Source: Puia dinghuensis
Lineage (GTDB): Bacteria > Bacteroidota > Bacteroidia > Chitinophagales > Chitinophagaceae
DNA: 64,000 bases
Direction of reading: 5' to 3'
Assembly: GCF_014642875.1 (NCBI RefSeq)
Contig: NZ_BMJC01000004.1
Span: 420,070-484,069 of the forward strand
Each line of letters opens with the position of its first letter. Within the stretch, counting starts at the first letter, position 1. Under the pieces are notes generated by a model that did not search any database, was not told where the DNA came from, and saw nothing but the letters and a program-made list of their open reading frames with translations. Below, piece by piece: positions 9,371 through 18,386 of the stretch. Made by a program: the position numbers and the translations under genes.

Positions 9371-9395
9371 TTTATTCTGATAAAACCGAATTTAT

Positions 9396-11228
9396 ATGAC
9401 AAGAATTTTTAAGTGGATAACGATCGTTACCCCGGTGCTGGCTGCGATCGTCATTTACGCATGTAACGCGAAATTGAACCTGCAGCCCCAGGGGTCGCTG
9501 CTTGCTTCGAACGTTACCAATAATTCCGGGGTTCAGGGACTCCTCATCGGAGCGTATGCGCTTTTATCCGGCGAGAATGTGCCCGGCCAAAACCTTGGGA
9601 ATGGCAGCGGGGCCTCCAACTATGTTTATGGCAGCGAATGTGCCGACGATTCCTATAAGGGGTCTACTCCTTCCGATCAGCCCGACGCGATACCATTGAT
9701 GACATGGTCCCTGGCACAAGCCGGCACCAGCATCTACCTGGATGAAAAATGGGTCGTTCTTTTCACGGGTATCCAAAGGGCAAACGATGTGATCCGCACC
9801 CTTCGCCTGTCGAAAGGCATCTCGCCGGCAGATACGACGGAATATACGGCTGAGGCCAGGTTCCTGCGCGGATATTATCATTTTGAAGGCAAAAAGATCT
9901 GGAATAATTTCCCTTACGTGGATGAAAGCATTTCATACACGGCCGGGAATCTGGATGTCCCGAATATCACCGGTGGGGGTTATGTCAATATCTGGCCGCA
10001 AATAGTTGCGGACCTTACCTACGCAACAAATAATTTACCGGGCACGCAGCCGAATATCGGGCGCGTAAACAAATGGGCGGCCATGGCCTTCCTCGCGAAA
10101 GCCTATATGTACCAGCATAGGTACGACAGCGCCCTGCTATTGTTGAACCAGGTGATTACCAGTGGCACGACTTCCAGTGGCACGCCTTATTCCCTCGACC
10201 CCATTTATGAAAACAACTTCAACCCTGCCCAAAAGAATAGCCCGGAAAGTGTTTTTTCTACCCAGGCCTCTGTAAACGACGGGTCCTCCATTTCGACCAA
10301 TGGCGGCAATGGCGATACGGGGGATGAACTGAATTTTCCCTACAACCATGGCCCCGGCTGCTGCGGGTTCAACAACCCGTCATGGAATCTGGTACAGGCC
10401 TACAAGACAGATGCGAATGGCCTTCCTTATCTGGATGGAAGCTATAACAATGCACCCTTGGTGAGCGATCGCACCAATCCCTGGACCGGTACGGTAGATC
10501 CCCGTCTCGACTGGGCCGTCGGCCGGCCGGGTGAGCCCTATTTTGATTGGGGCGTCATCGATTCTACCTGGATCCGCGACGTTCTCGATGATGGATTGTT
10601 TGTTCCCAAGAAGAATGGGTATGCCCAAAGCCAGCAAGGGAAGTTCTCTTCTACCGAAACCGTATTCTGGGGCGCCGCGGAAGTGGATGCGAATAATGTG
10701 GATCTCTGCCGTTATGCCGACGTTCTGCTTTGGGCTGCTGAATGCGAGGCGCAGATCGGCAGCCTTGACAAGGCCGAGACGTATGTGAATATGGTTCGTC
10801 AAAGGGCTGCCAATCCAAACGGGTTTGTATATCTCAACGCTGCTTATGACGCTAATACCAGCACCTATTCCCCGCAAACGACCCCTGGTGATAAATATTC
10901 GGTAAAACCCTATCCTGCAGGCGCGTTCACTGTCAGGGGCCAGGCTTATGCCATAAACGCCATCCAAATGGAAAGAAGGCTGGAGCTTGCCATGGAAGGC
11001 CAGCGTTTCTTCGACCTGTCAAGATGGGATAATGGCACGGGGTCCATGCAGGCTATTTTGAATGCTTATGTCAGCGTTGAAAAGAACAGGAGTGGATTTT
11101 TCCGGGTCAATAACACAGCGACTTTTTCAAAGGGGGTCAATGAATATTTTGCCATCCCGCAGAAGGAGCTGGACGCCGAAAATGCACAAGGGAAGGTAGT
11201 ACTGAAACAAAATCCGGGATATAATTGA
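9396..11228 (+). CDS. susD: SusD/RagB-family glycan-binding lipoprotein (PUL A)
   Basis: A 610-residue lipoprotein: the hydrophobic start ends in VIYACNAK with the lipid-acceptor cysteine, followed by LNLQPQG. It shows the SusD helical and TPR-like features, including EARFLRGYYHFEGKKIWN in the first half and MERRLELAMEGQRFFDLSRW near the C-terminus. SusD sits on top of the SusC barrel and captures oligosaccharides. It directly follows susC and is closed by a strong terminator at 11239-11268, which marks the end of the transcription unit. The substrate is unknown; the GH2 in the same locus suggests a beta-linked mannose- or amino-sugar-containing glycan. Confidence 0.93.
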   Translation: MTRIFKWITIVTPVLAAIVIYACNAKLNLQPQGSLLASNVTNNSGVQGLLIGAYALLSGENVPGQNLGNGSGASNYVYGSECADDSYKGSTPSDQPDAIPLMTWSLAQAGTSIYLDEKWVVLFTGIQRANDVIRTLRLSKGISPADTTEYTAEARFLRGYYHFEGKKIWNNFPYVDESISYTAGNLDVPNITGGGYVNIWPQIVADLTYATNNLPGTQPNIGRVNKWAAMAFLAKAYMYQHRYDSALLLLNQVITSGTTSSGTPYSLDPIYENNFNPAQKNSPESVFSTQASVNDGSSISTNGGNGDTGDELNFPYNHGPGCCGFNNPSWNLVQAYKTDANGLPYLDGSYNNAPLVSDRTNPWTGTVDPRLDWAVGRPGEPYFDWGVIDSTWIRDVLDDGLFVPKKNGYAQSQQGKFSSTETVFWGAAEVDANNVDLCRYADVLLWAAECEAQIGSLDKAETYVNMVRQRAANPNGFVYLNAAYDANTSTYSPQTTPGDKYSVKPYPAGAFTVRGQAYAINAIQMERRLELAMEGQRFFDLSRWDNGTGSMQAILNAYVSVEKNRSGFFRVNNTATFSKGVNEYFAIPQKELDAENAQGKVVLKQNPGYN

Positions 11229-11238
11229 CCAGGCCCGG

Positions 11239-11268
11239 GGCCGCCCGCCCGGGGGCGGCCTTTTTTTT
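11239..11268 (+). terminator. Rho-independent terminator after susD-A
   Basis: GGCCGCCC (11239-11246) pairs with GGGCGGCC (11253-11260) around a 6-nt loop and is followed at once by eight T. It begins 11 bp after the susD stop. Confidence 0.9.
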
Positions 11269-11339
11269 GCCGCGTCGGCAGTGGCCCACTCCTATACTAA
11301 ATCGACGGCCCCTTCGTTACGGAGTATAATCCCCTGTCA

Positions 11340-12215
11340 ATGCTCAACCTTCGTATTTTCGGCGCGCTCATCGCCGCCATCAGCCTGCTTTCCTGCGGGC
11401 AGCATAACGATCCACAACAGTTGCTGGAAATTCGCAAAGGCTTCGAACGATCGAACAAGTTTGTTGAGAATGAAAATGATATGGTTTATGCTGCCATCGA
11501 GCAGAAGCGAGCGGATGCGGTGAATAGACATCTGGTGGAGTTATACTCACCCGTCCTGAAAAGAATACGGGCGATCAGCAACAGGATGAATGCTTATGTT
11601 GATTCGCTGAAATTGAATGGAGAGGCGGATCTCGATCAGCAAAAACAACGAACATTAGTTGACCGGCTTGCTGCACACAAGCGGGATTTGATAGCGGCTT
11701 TTGACTCGACCTTACTGGGCAATGAATGGCGTTTTGTAAGCCTGGATATACTAAGCCTATATAATTACCTACCCCTGCTAAAAGGTGGGGCAGTCAGTGA
11801 TCTACAATCGACAGACGCGGCAATCACAATGCTGCTTCTGGATAAGCTGCAAAGCGATATTCGTCTTTCCGAACACCTGCTGATAGACTATTGTAACAAA
11901 CATACAACCGAAACAGTCCTTGATGGGGAATGGTTTCTGCCGATTGTCAGTTTAAGCAGTAGTCGAGTCCGGCCTGGAGAGCCTATTGAAGTTTTTGCAG
12001 GCATCAGCATGTTTAGCTATCGGATGGACCCAAAGATCACGATCAATAGTGTGCCTGTAAAGCTGGGAGGGGAGCCGGTCGCCAGGGATACCATAAAGGC
12101 TAAAAGGCAGCCTGGCCGCTATTTTATACCCGTCAAAATTGAATATTCTAAACCGGATGGGACAATTTGCACGATGGAGAAAAACTGCTACTATACGGTC
12201 GTCGCCGGGCGCTAA
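11340..12215 (+). CDS. GldM-like lipoprotein, orphan
   Basis: A 291-residue protein with lipobox LLSC near residue 19. The body resembles the periplasmic part of the gliding/T9SS protein GldM: a helical stretch (FERSNKFVENENDMVYAAIE, then helices ending in YVDSLK), a KLQSDIRLSEHLL segment like the GldM central helix, and then a small beta domain starting SRVRPGEPIEVFAGI. Real GldM is about 500 residues, is anchored by an N-terminal transmembrane helix that contacts GldL, and sits in a gldKLMN operon. Here the anchor is a lipid, the length is about half and no gld gene is adjacent. The match is by eye and moderate, so an independent function is possible. It lies between PUL A and an FtsX permease with a 69-bp gap. 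Confidence 0.5.
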   Translation: MLNLRIFGALIAAISLLSCGQHNDPQQLLEIRKGFERSNKFVENENDMVYAAIEQKRADAVNRHLVELYSPVLKRIRAISNRMNAYVDSLKLNGEADLDQQKQRTLVDRLAAHKRDLIAAFDSTLLGNEWRFVSLDILSLYNYLPLLKGGAVSDLQSTDAAITMLLLDKLQSDIRLSEHLLIDYCNKHTTETVLDGEWFLPIVSLSSSRVRPGEPIEVFAGISMFSYRMDPKITINSVPVKLGGEPVARDTIKAKRQPGRYFIPVKIEYSKPDGTICTMEKNCYYTVVAGR

Positions 12216-12284
12216 GGCTCCGGACCCGGCTGATGCAACATTTGGGCGGCTGCCCCGTCTTTGGGTAAGCCAATACCCAAAACT

Positions 12285-14744
12285 ATGTTCAAAAGCTATC
12301 TCACCACCGCCTGGCGTAACATCCGGAAGAACAAGGTCTTCTCGTTCATCAACGTCATCGGTCTGTCCATCGGCATGGCCGCCTGCCTGCTGATCTTACA
12401 GTATGTCAATTTTGAGCTCAGCTACGACCGGTTTAATACCAATATCGGCGATCTCTACCGGGTCTACAACGACCGCTATCAGAATGGGAAGCTCATCCAG
12501 CACGGCACCATCACCTATTCGGGCATCGGTCAGGCCATGCAGAACGATTATCCCGAAGTGATCGCCCATGCACGGGTAGAGCCATTCGGGAACGAGATCG
12601 TCACCTTTGAAAAGAGGCAGTTCGGCGACCAGCTGATGATCGCGGCGGATAATTCGTTCCTGAGCATGTTCTCCTTTCCCATGTTGGCAGGGGACAACCG
12701 CACGGCGCTGGCAGACCCTCATACCATCGTTATTTCCGCGAGTGCTGCCAACCGCTATTTTGGGGTCAAGGACAATGATGTCGCATCCGCCCTTGGTAAG
12801 GCGATCATCGTAGGCAACGACTCGACACCCTATAAGATCACCGGCGTCTTCCGGGATGTCCCGGAGAATTCGCATTTGGAATTCGAGCTCATCGCCTCTT
12901 ATATTACCTTATATTCCGGGAAGAAAGCATGGAAGGAATCGGACTATGATTTCAAGGATTCCGATTTCTGGCACTATGTCCAGCTGAAGCATGGCACGGA
13001 CTATAAGGCCCTGCAGGCGAAATTCGGAGCTTTCAGCGATCGGTATTTCCAAGGCAATAAGGTCTCCGGCAGCGTCGAAAAATTCTATTTGCAGCCGCTG
13101 GCCCGGACGCATCTCTATTCGGACTTCGAATACGAGATCGGGAAGACCGGCAGCGCCACGGTCGTATGGGGCTTGCTCATCATTGCGCTCTTTATCATCG
13201 TCATCGCCTGGGTGAATTATATCAACCTCTCCACCGCACGTTCTACCGAAAGGGCCAGGGAGGTAGGGGTGCGGAAGGTCATAGGCGCAGAGAGGGGGCA
13301 ACTGATCCGGCAGTTCCTGACGGAATCGTTCCTGATCAATCTCTTTGCATTAGTATTGGGGCTGGCTTTGATGTTCATCCTCCAACCGGCCTTCAACACG
13401 CTGATCGGCCATAAACTGTCTTTTTCCTATCTGCTGCAAAGAAGCATCGGCGGGTATAGCGTTACCGTCGGCATCCTGGTTCTCGTGCTGGCCGGGGTTT
13501 TTGTGTCCGGCTTTTATCCCGCGTTTGTCCTCTCTTCCTTCAGGCCCATCCTGGTGCTGAAAGGGAAGTTCAGCAGCTCGAAAGGCGGCATCCTCCTGCG
13601 CAAAGGCCTGGTCATAGGGCAGTTCGCTATTACTGTCATCCTCATCGTCGGGTCACTGGTGGTCTACCGGCAGATCAGGTTCATGAACCGGCAAGAGCTG
13701 GGCATGAACATCGATCAGATGCTCATGGTCAAACCGCCTACGCTCACCCAATGGGATTCCACTTTCATCAGCAGGACGAACAGCATGATCCACGAGCTGA
13801 AGCAGATACCCGGTGTCGTTGGCGCCGCTACCTCCTGGCAGCCGATGGGCGGCGAGACGGGGCGGGATTTTGATATCCGCCGGGTCGACCAGGACAATAC
13901 CGTTCATTATACCATGCGGCAAAACGGAATCAGCTTCGGCTTTCTCCCGTTGTATAAGATCAAGGTCCTGGCGGGCAGGGATTATACTTACACCGATTTT
14001 AATCCCGACTTCGGGAAGCTGCATAACATTATCCTCAACGAAAGCGCAATAAAGCTCCTGGGTTTCACCTCGCCACAGGAAGCGATCGGCAAGGCCATTA
14101 TGCGTGGCAATCGCCAGTGGGACGTCGTCGGGGTTATCAACGACTATCATCAGAAATCTCTGCGGTATCCTGTCGAGCCGACTCTCCTCCTCCCCGCGTA
14201 TGGAACGTACAGTACTATTTCCGTAAAGGTGAACACCACCGACATGCCTTCCACCATCAAGGCTATAAAAAAGACTTATGACACCTTCTTTGCCGGGAAT
14301 TATTTCGACTATTATTTCCTGGACGCGCACTATAACGAGCAATACGCCAATGACCAGCTCTTCGGCAAGGCTTTCAGCATTTTTGCCGGCTTCGCCATCT
14401 TCATCGCCTGTCTGGGACTGCTCGGTCTCTCGCTCTTCGCCACCGCACAGCGTACAAAGGAGATCGGGGTGCGCAAAGTGCTCGGTGCATCGGTCGGCAA
14501 TATTGTCCTGCTCCTGTCGCGGGATTTCATTATCCTCGTGATGGTTGCCTTTGTCATCGCGTCGCCCCTTGCCTGGATGATCATGCACCGGTGGCTGCAG
14601 GACTTCGCCTATCGAATCGATATCGAATGGTGGGTCTTCGGCTTCGCCGGTCTCCTCGCCGTCACCATTGCGCTGGCGACCATCAGTTTCCAGGCCATCC
14701 GCGCAGCTATGGCGAGCCCGGTGAAGGCATTGCGGAGTGAGTGA
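12285..14744 (+). CDS. FtsX/MacB-type ABC transporter permease
   Basis: An 819-residue integral membrane protein. The ATG at 12285 (MFKSYLTTAWRNIRKNK) is the family's usual start; a TTG 24 bp upstream is not needed. It begins with a transmembrane helix (VIGLSIGMAACLLILQY), then a MacB-like periplasmic core (about 45-270), FtsX helices (WVNYINLSTARSTERAREVG and on), a second half with another MacB-like core, and a final FtsX domain containing RTKEIGVRKVLGASVGNIV. This is the duplicated 8-helix architecture common in Bacteroidota and linked to mechanotransmission or antimicrobial and lipoprotein traffic. No ATP-binding subunit is encoded nearby, so the partner must lie elsewhere. A relative sits at 23512. 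Confidence 0.88.
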   Translation: MFKSYLTTAWRNIRKNKVFSFINVIGLSIGMAACLLILQYVNFELSYDRFNTNIGDLYRVYNDRYQNGKLIQHGTITYSGIGQAMQNDYPEVIAHARVEPFGNEIVTFEKRQFGDQLMIAADNSFLSMFSFPMLAGDNRTALADPHTIVISASAANRYFGVKDNDVASALGKAIIVGNDSTPYKITGVFRDVPENSHLEFELIASYITLYSGKKAWKESDYDFKDSDFWHYVQLKHGTDYKALQAKFGAFSDRYFQGNKVSGSVEKFYLQPLARTHLYSDFEYEIGKTGSATVVWGLLIIALFIIVIAWVNYINLSTARSTERAREVGVRKVIGAERGQLIRQFLTESFLINLFALVLGLALMFILQPAFNTLIGHKLSFSYLLQRSIGGYSVTVGILVLVLAGVFVSGFYPAFVLSSFRPILVLKGKFSSSKGGILLRKGLVIGQFAITVILIVGSLVVYRQIRFMNRQELGMNIDQMLMVKPPTLTQWDSTFISRTNSMIHELKQIPGVVGAATSWQPMGGETGRDFDIRRVDQDNTVHYTMRQNGISFGFLPLYKIKVLAGRDYTYTDFNPDFGKLHNIILNESAIKLLGFTSPQEAIGKAIMRGNRQWDVVGVINDYHQKSLRYPVEPTLLLPAYGTYSTISVKVNTTDMPSTIKAIKKTYDTFFAGNYFDYYFLDAHYNEQYANDQLFGKAFSIFAGFAIFIACLGLLGLSLFATAQRTKEIGVRKVLGASVGNIVLLLSRDFIILVMVAFVIASPLAWMIMHRWLQDFAYRIDIEWWVFGFAGLLAVTIALATISFQAIRAAMASPVKALRSE

Positions 14745-14778
14745 GCCGCGGGGCAGGCTGCGGCCTGGAGAGGAATGA

Positions 14779-15594
14779 TCAATCTTTGACTACGAACGTC
14801 TCCCAGCCATCATAATCGCCGTGCAACTCTTTTGCCTTTGTTCGCAGGGCAAGGGTTACCGCGGTGATGGAGTCCATGTCTACTTTATCGATGCGGGAAA
14901 TGTGCAATTGGAAGGGCAGCTTTGACTTCTGTTTATATTCTTTGCCCTCCAGCTTGAATTTCTCATGAAGGGCATAGGTTACAAAAGCATCCCTTTCTGC
15001 TGCCGTATTAAAATAGAGCCAATGGTCTACCTGCCGGGGTTTGTTGAGATGGTCGCCTTCCTTTTTTAGATTCATGACCACTTTTTCGTTTTCCATAAAC
15101 TCCATGGTCTCTTCATTCGGGTATAAAAAAGTCAGGTAAGCTTCCCATGACGGATCGCTGCGGATCTCTATTTTATATTCATATTTAGGGAAGGAAGTCT
15201 TGAAGACAGATGAAAGGATGGCTCGCGCATGGGCGGTATCTTTCACATAATAGTAGTCCATCCGGTCGCATTGATAGGAGAAGGTGCCTGCTTGTATGTT
15301 TGGGGTTAATGAATTGACTGCTGCCTTAATCTTGTCGGAAATAGCATATAATGCATCCCAATCATCCTTTCCAGGTAGCCCCTCGGCCGTGCAATCGATC
15401 AACCTGACGCCTGCCTTCAGTAAGAAGGGATATTGTTTATCAGGAGCCTTTTCTTTCAGTGACATATTGACCAGGGTCGACCCGGCGCCTTTTTCATACT
15501 GGGCTATGTAGGCCTCCCAATGGTCTTTTTGGGCCAGAACAGCGATGGATAGGAGTAGGCAGCACGAAAAGAGAATACATTTTACTAAGGTCAT
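14779..15594 (-). CDS. Exported DUF695/RraB-like two-domain protein
   Basis: A 271-residue protein with a signal peptide (CILFSCCLLLSIAVLAQ). Residues about 24-165 resemble DUF695 (HWEAYIAQYEKGAGSTLVNM, then a DWDALYAISDKIKAAV segment). Residues about 185-271 resemble the RraB fold (VDHWLYFNTAAERDAFV, DYDGWETFVVKD). RraB in enterobacteria is a cytosolic inhibitor of RNase E, whereas this copy is predicted to leave the cytoplasm, so that role is unlikely. The tandem DUF695-RraB order is known for uncharacterised bacterial proteins. It converges with the FtsX gene, leaving 34 bp with no clear terminator. Actual function unknown. Confidence 0.6.
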   Translation of the reverse strand: MTLVKCILFSCCLLLSIAVLAQKDHWEAYIAQYEKGAGSTLVNMSLKEKAPDKQYPFLLKAGVRLIDCTAEGLPGKDDWDALYAISDKIKAAVNSLTPNIQAGTFSYQCDRMDYYYVKDTAHARAILSSVFKTSFPKYEYKIEIRSDPSWEAYLTFLYPNEETMEFMENEKVVMNLKKEGDHLNKPRQVDHWLYFNTAAERDAFVTYALHEKFKLEGKEYKQKSKLPFQLHISRIDKVDMDSITAVTLALRTKAKELHGDYDGWETFVVKD

Positions 15595-15635
15595 GGTTTA
15601 GGTTTGGGTACAAGATAGGTATTTTACCCTCTCCA

Positions 15636-16301
15636 TTAAAGCGGATGCTGCTTGAACCCGATGCTTTCCCGGGGCTTTCCCGGCAATTGAAAATGAACTT
15701 TGGTTTGGACATCGTCCAGGGCAATAAGATCATCGGTGTCACCCAGCACCTCATCGATCAACCCGTATTGCCTGGCCTCTACGGCGTTCATGTAGCGGTC
15801 CCGGCGGAACATCTCTTCTATTTCTTCGCGGCTGTGGCCTGAGTATTTGCCCATCAGGGAAAAGATCTGGTTCTGCAGGCGCTCCTGCTCTTTGTAGGCG
15901 ATGCGTACATCTTCCGTATATCCTTTGGCGCCCCCACCGGTGGGATGCATGTGGATGGTCGCATGAGGAAGAGCATAACGCTGTCCCTTGGTGCCTGCTG
16001 TGAGCAGTACCGTGCTCATGCTGCCGCAAAAGCCCATCGCCACGGTGGCTACGGGTGATTTCAGCTTGCGCATGGTATCATAGATAGCCAGGCCGCCATA
16101 AACGATGCCACCCGGGCTGTTGATGTAGAGCATGATAGGATTGTGGCTTTCACTATCCAGGTAGAGCAGCTGTGCAACGATGAGGTTTGCTACATTTTCT
16201 TCTATGGCTGTACCCAGGTAGACGATGCGTTCTTTTAGCAATAAGCTATAGATATCGTAGGCCCCTCTTGTGGAGCTATCGATGACGGTAGGAATAAGCA
16301 T
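15636..16301 (-). CDS. clpP: ClpP-family serine peptidase in a sigma-factor operon
   Basis: A 221-residue protein with the full ClpP fold. The catalytic triad reads Ser94 (GFCGSMS), His119 (HMHPTGG) and Asp168 (RRDRYMNA). The spacings of 25 and 49 residues equal those of E. coli ClpP (Ser97, His122, Asp171). INSPGG and the C-terminal YGLIDEVL are also present. ClpP forms a tetradecamer that degrades proteins fed by ClpX or ClpA unfoldases. Unusually, no clpX or trigger factor is adjacent: the gene starts 1 bp after the stop of a small anti-sigma-like gene which itself overlaps an ECF sigma gene. It may be a second, specialised ClpP. Some usual residues differ (FCGS in place of MAAS), which may alter partner choice. 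Confidence 0.88.
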   Translation of the reverse strand: MLIPTVIDSSTRGAYDIYSLLLKERIVYLGTAIEENVANLIVAQLLYLDSESHNPIMLYINSPGGIVYGGLAIYDTMRKLKSPVATVAMGFCGSMSTVLLTAGTKGQRYALPHATIHMHPTGGGAKGYTEDVRIAYKEQERLQNQIFSLMGKYSGHSREEIEEMFRRDRYMNAVEARQYGLIDEVLGDTDDLIALDDVQTKVHFQLPGKPRESIGFKQHPL

Positions 16302-16302
16302 A

Positions 16303-16560
16303 TCAGGCGAATATGGTTGTTAATTGGCGGGCAAAGGCTGGTTCACCCAGTAATTGGAGATGAATGGCTTGAAGCCGGCTGCGCTCTTGTTTTCGGGCAT
16401 ATAAAAGGATCATCCGATGGGCCGAACGCTGCGCCTCTACGTTCTCCGCCAGCGCTTCGTCCAGGAGCATGCTGGCTTCAAATGTTCGGTTTTCCGCTTC
16501 ATTGAGTTGCCCGAGCAGGTATTTGTCGATGAGGCAAACCTCGTTTAATTCATCGCGCAT
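16303..16560 (-). CDS. Small anti-sigma-like protein between ECF sigma and ClpP
   Basis: An 85-residue protein with no signal peptide or transmembrane helix. Its N-terminal 45 residues (LIDKYLLGQLNEAENRTFEA, then LLDEALAENVEAQR) resemble the helical head of Bacteroidota anti-sigma factors, which normally continue into a membrane anchor. The usual zinc-binding HxxxCxxC is absent. It overlaps the sigma gene by 11 bp and ends 1 bp before clpP. A cytoplasmic anti-sigma that could be removed by proteolysis is the simplest reading, but this is inference; it might instead be an adaptor or an unrelated small helical protein. Confidence 0.6.
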   Translation of the reverse strand: MRDELNEVCLIDKYLLGQLNEAENRTFEASMLLDEALAENVEAQRSAHRMILLYARKQERSRLQAIHLQLLGEPAFARQLTTIFA

Positions 16561-17059
16561 AGACTTCGGATGTTTTTATGGTTTGCCGCACTTTTTCCAG
16601 GCATTTATGCTTCTGAACGGTGGCCGATCTCCCGCCCTTAAATCCAAAGCGGGTTGCGATATCCGGCATGGAGCAGTGGTCATAGTAAAAAGCTTTTAAA
16701 AGCTCCAGGCATTTCTTTCCGCTCTTTTGAAGGGATTCCAGCAGGCTTTTTTCTCTTTCTTCTTTATCTGCTTCTTCCTCAGGTTGAGGCGCTTCGAACC
16801 CCTCGGGAAGGGGGAGGTGGGGATCATTATTAAGCGTACGCAGCCAGCATATTTTCGCTATGCCGATGAGGTAGGCCTTCGGCGAGGAATGAAGGTGCAG
16901 CTTGCCCGCCTTTTCTTTTTCCATAAAGATCAGGAGTGCGTCGTGAAAGCTGTCCTTTGCCTGTTCGAGGGTTCCGCTCATCCTCCTGACCATGCGCGCA
17001 AAATCCGGGAAACTCTCCCTGTACAGGCTTACCAGGTGATCTTCTTTTTGTCCGACCAT
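16550..17059 (-). CDS. ECF-type RNA polymerase sigma factor
   Basis: A 169-residue protein with sigma region 2 (DFARMVRRMSGTLEQAKDSF, then HDALLIFMEKEK) and region 4 (SMPDIATRFGFKGGRSATVQ, then KHKCLEKVR). The linker is rich in Glu and Lys. Such short ECF sigmas redirect RNA polymerase to a small regulon. It is the first gene of a sigma/small protein/ClpP unit, with overlaps implying translational coupling, and its ATG at 17059 follows a 92-bp gap from the convergently unrelated T9SS gene. The inducing signal is unknown. Confidence 0.85.
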   Translation of the reverse strand: MVGQKEDHLVSLYRESFPDFARMVRRMSGTLEQAKDSFHDALLIFMEKEKAGKLHLHSSPKAYLIGIAKICWLRTLNNDPHLPLPEGFEAPQPEEEADKEEREKSLLESLQKSGKKCLELLKAFYYDHCSMPDIATRFGFKGGRSATVQKHKCLEKVRQTIKTSEVYAR

Positions 17060-17151
17060 AGCAACTGCTGTTTCTTATTAGTCTCTAAAAAGGTAGGATG
17101 ATCACCGGAGAAATGGAAATTTTTTTTGGTTTGAGTATATCTAGTGCGTCC

Positions 17152-18144
17152 TTACATCATAACCTTTTTCACCATCGAAAATTGGTTGCCATCGGTTACC
17201 TGCACGAGATAGATGCCGTTGGGGGAAGTGGAAAGCGAGAGGTCGATGCGGCTGGATGCAGATTCGAAAGACTGCTGCTGCATTACCTGGCCGCCGAGCG
17301 AGATCAGCCTTACTACCAGTCTGCTGCCGGACATCTTTTCGGGGAAAATGGTCACCGTTTTGCCGGAGGTGATTATCGTAGCCTGTGCGTTTGCGGTAGC
17401 GCTAACCAGAACGATCTTGGTGTACATATAGTTGCCATCAAGATCTACCTGGCGGATGCGGTACCAGATCTGGCCTGCAGGAGCGGCTTCGTCGGTATAG
17501 TTGTAGCTATTGGCCTGCAGATTGTTGCCTGCGGCGATGGTTGTGATGGTAGACCATTCAGAACCATCGGTGCTTCTTTCGAGGTCGAAATGGCTATTGT
17601 TGATCTCGTTTACAGTGTTCCAGGTGATATTGACGATGCCGTTGTCCGACCGGATAGCGGTAAATTCGGTAAAGGTGACGGGGAGGGTCAGGGGAGCAGA
17701 GGAGAAGCCGGTGGGCGAAACGCCAGATGCGCTATTGGCCACAGCAGGCCCGGCGACGGTAACATCGTTTTTGCCATCATATTTGACAACTCCACCGATG
17801 GAGAGCAACTGATTCGGGGTGGGGTGGGTCGCTGTCAGCATACCGGTGCTCAGGATGGAGACAACAGACGCATTATCAAGCGCCAAACTCTTATTCTGGT
17901 TGAAATTGAGCGCGCCGCCGATAGTGATATACACGTCGTTTAAGCTGGCCGACATGTCAACCACGACTGTATTACCGGCAGGGATGACGATCGAGTCGCC
18001 GTTCTGCGGGATGCGGCCAAGGTCCCAGGTGGAGGTGCTAGACCAGTTGCCGTTGGTGGCAGTGGCCTTATTAGTGGTGCGAGCGCTGACAAAGTTCGTG
18101 GTGGTCAGGGCCAGTATGATAAGAAGGTAGAATTTCGTTTTCAT
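17152..18144 (-). CDS. Secreted protein with T9SS C-terminal sorting domain
   Basis: A 330-residue protein from the ATG at 18144, which begins a good signal peptide (MKTKFYLLIILALTTTNFVS). Residues about 25-130 resemble a G8-like or adhesin beta-helix start (NGNWSSTSTWDLGRIPQNGD). A fibronectin-like stretch follows (VNITWNTVNEINNSHFDLER, WYRIRQVDLDGNY). The C-terminal 75 residues form a type A T9SS sorting domain ending PNGIYLVQVTDGNQFSMVKK. The protein should be carried through the outer membrane by the type IX system and left on the surface. An upstream in-frame start at 18225 would spoil the signal peptide. Role unknown; adhesion is a guess from the fold. Confidence 0.75.
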   Translation of the reverse strand: MKTKFYLLIILALTTTNFVSARTTNKATATNGNWSSTSTWDLGRIPQNGDSIVIPAGNTVVVDMSASLNDVYITIGGALNFNQNKSLALDNASVVSILSTGMLTATHPTPNQLLSIGGVVKYDGKNDVTVAGPAVANSASGVSPTGFSSAPLTLPVTFTEFTAIRSDNGIVNITWNTVNEINNSHFDLERSTDGSEWSTITTIAAGNNLQANSYNYTDEAAPAGQIWYRIRQVDLDGNYMYTKIVLVSATANAQATIITSGKTVTIFPEKMSGSRLVVRLISLGGQVMQQQSFESASSRIDLSLSTSPNGIYLVQVTDGNQFSMVKKVMM

Positions 18145-18386
18145 GAGTGCGTGATTATGCCATAGTAAATTCAAGGGACATACCAAAGCGGCAAATCCCC
18201 GTGCCAGCACGGCGAAAATCAACACAACAACATGTAAATCACTAATTTGCGCGGCTAGAAAAAATCAGATCAAATGTGCTAAACCGGTACAGCCGCATAA
18301 TGGAAACTTCCCATTTGTGTACAAAAGTTCAAATTTGGGAATTCTGAAATTTTTTGGGAGGATTGTACCAAATGAGAAGAGATATG

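Noticed and set aside
14745-14778. GC-rich imperfect stem between convergent FtsX and DUF695 genes.
   Set aside because: GCCGC and GCGGC can pair but no T-run follows on either strand, so it is not called a terminator.
17098-17943. Plus-strand 281-codon frame opposite the T9SS protein.
   Set aside because: The composition is unnatural and it has no recognisable fold; the minus strand has signal peptide and sorting domain.
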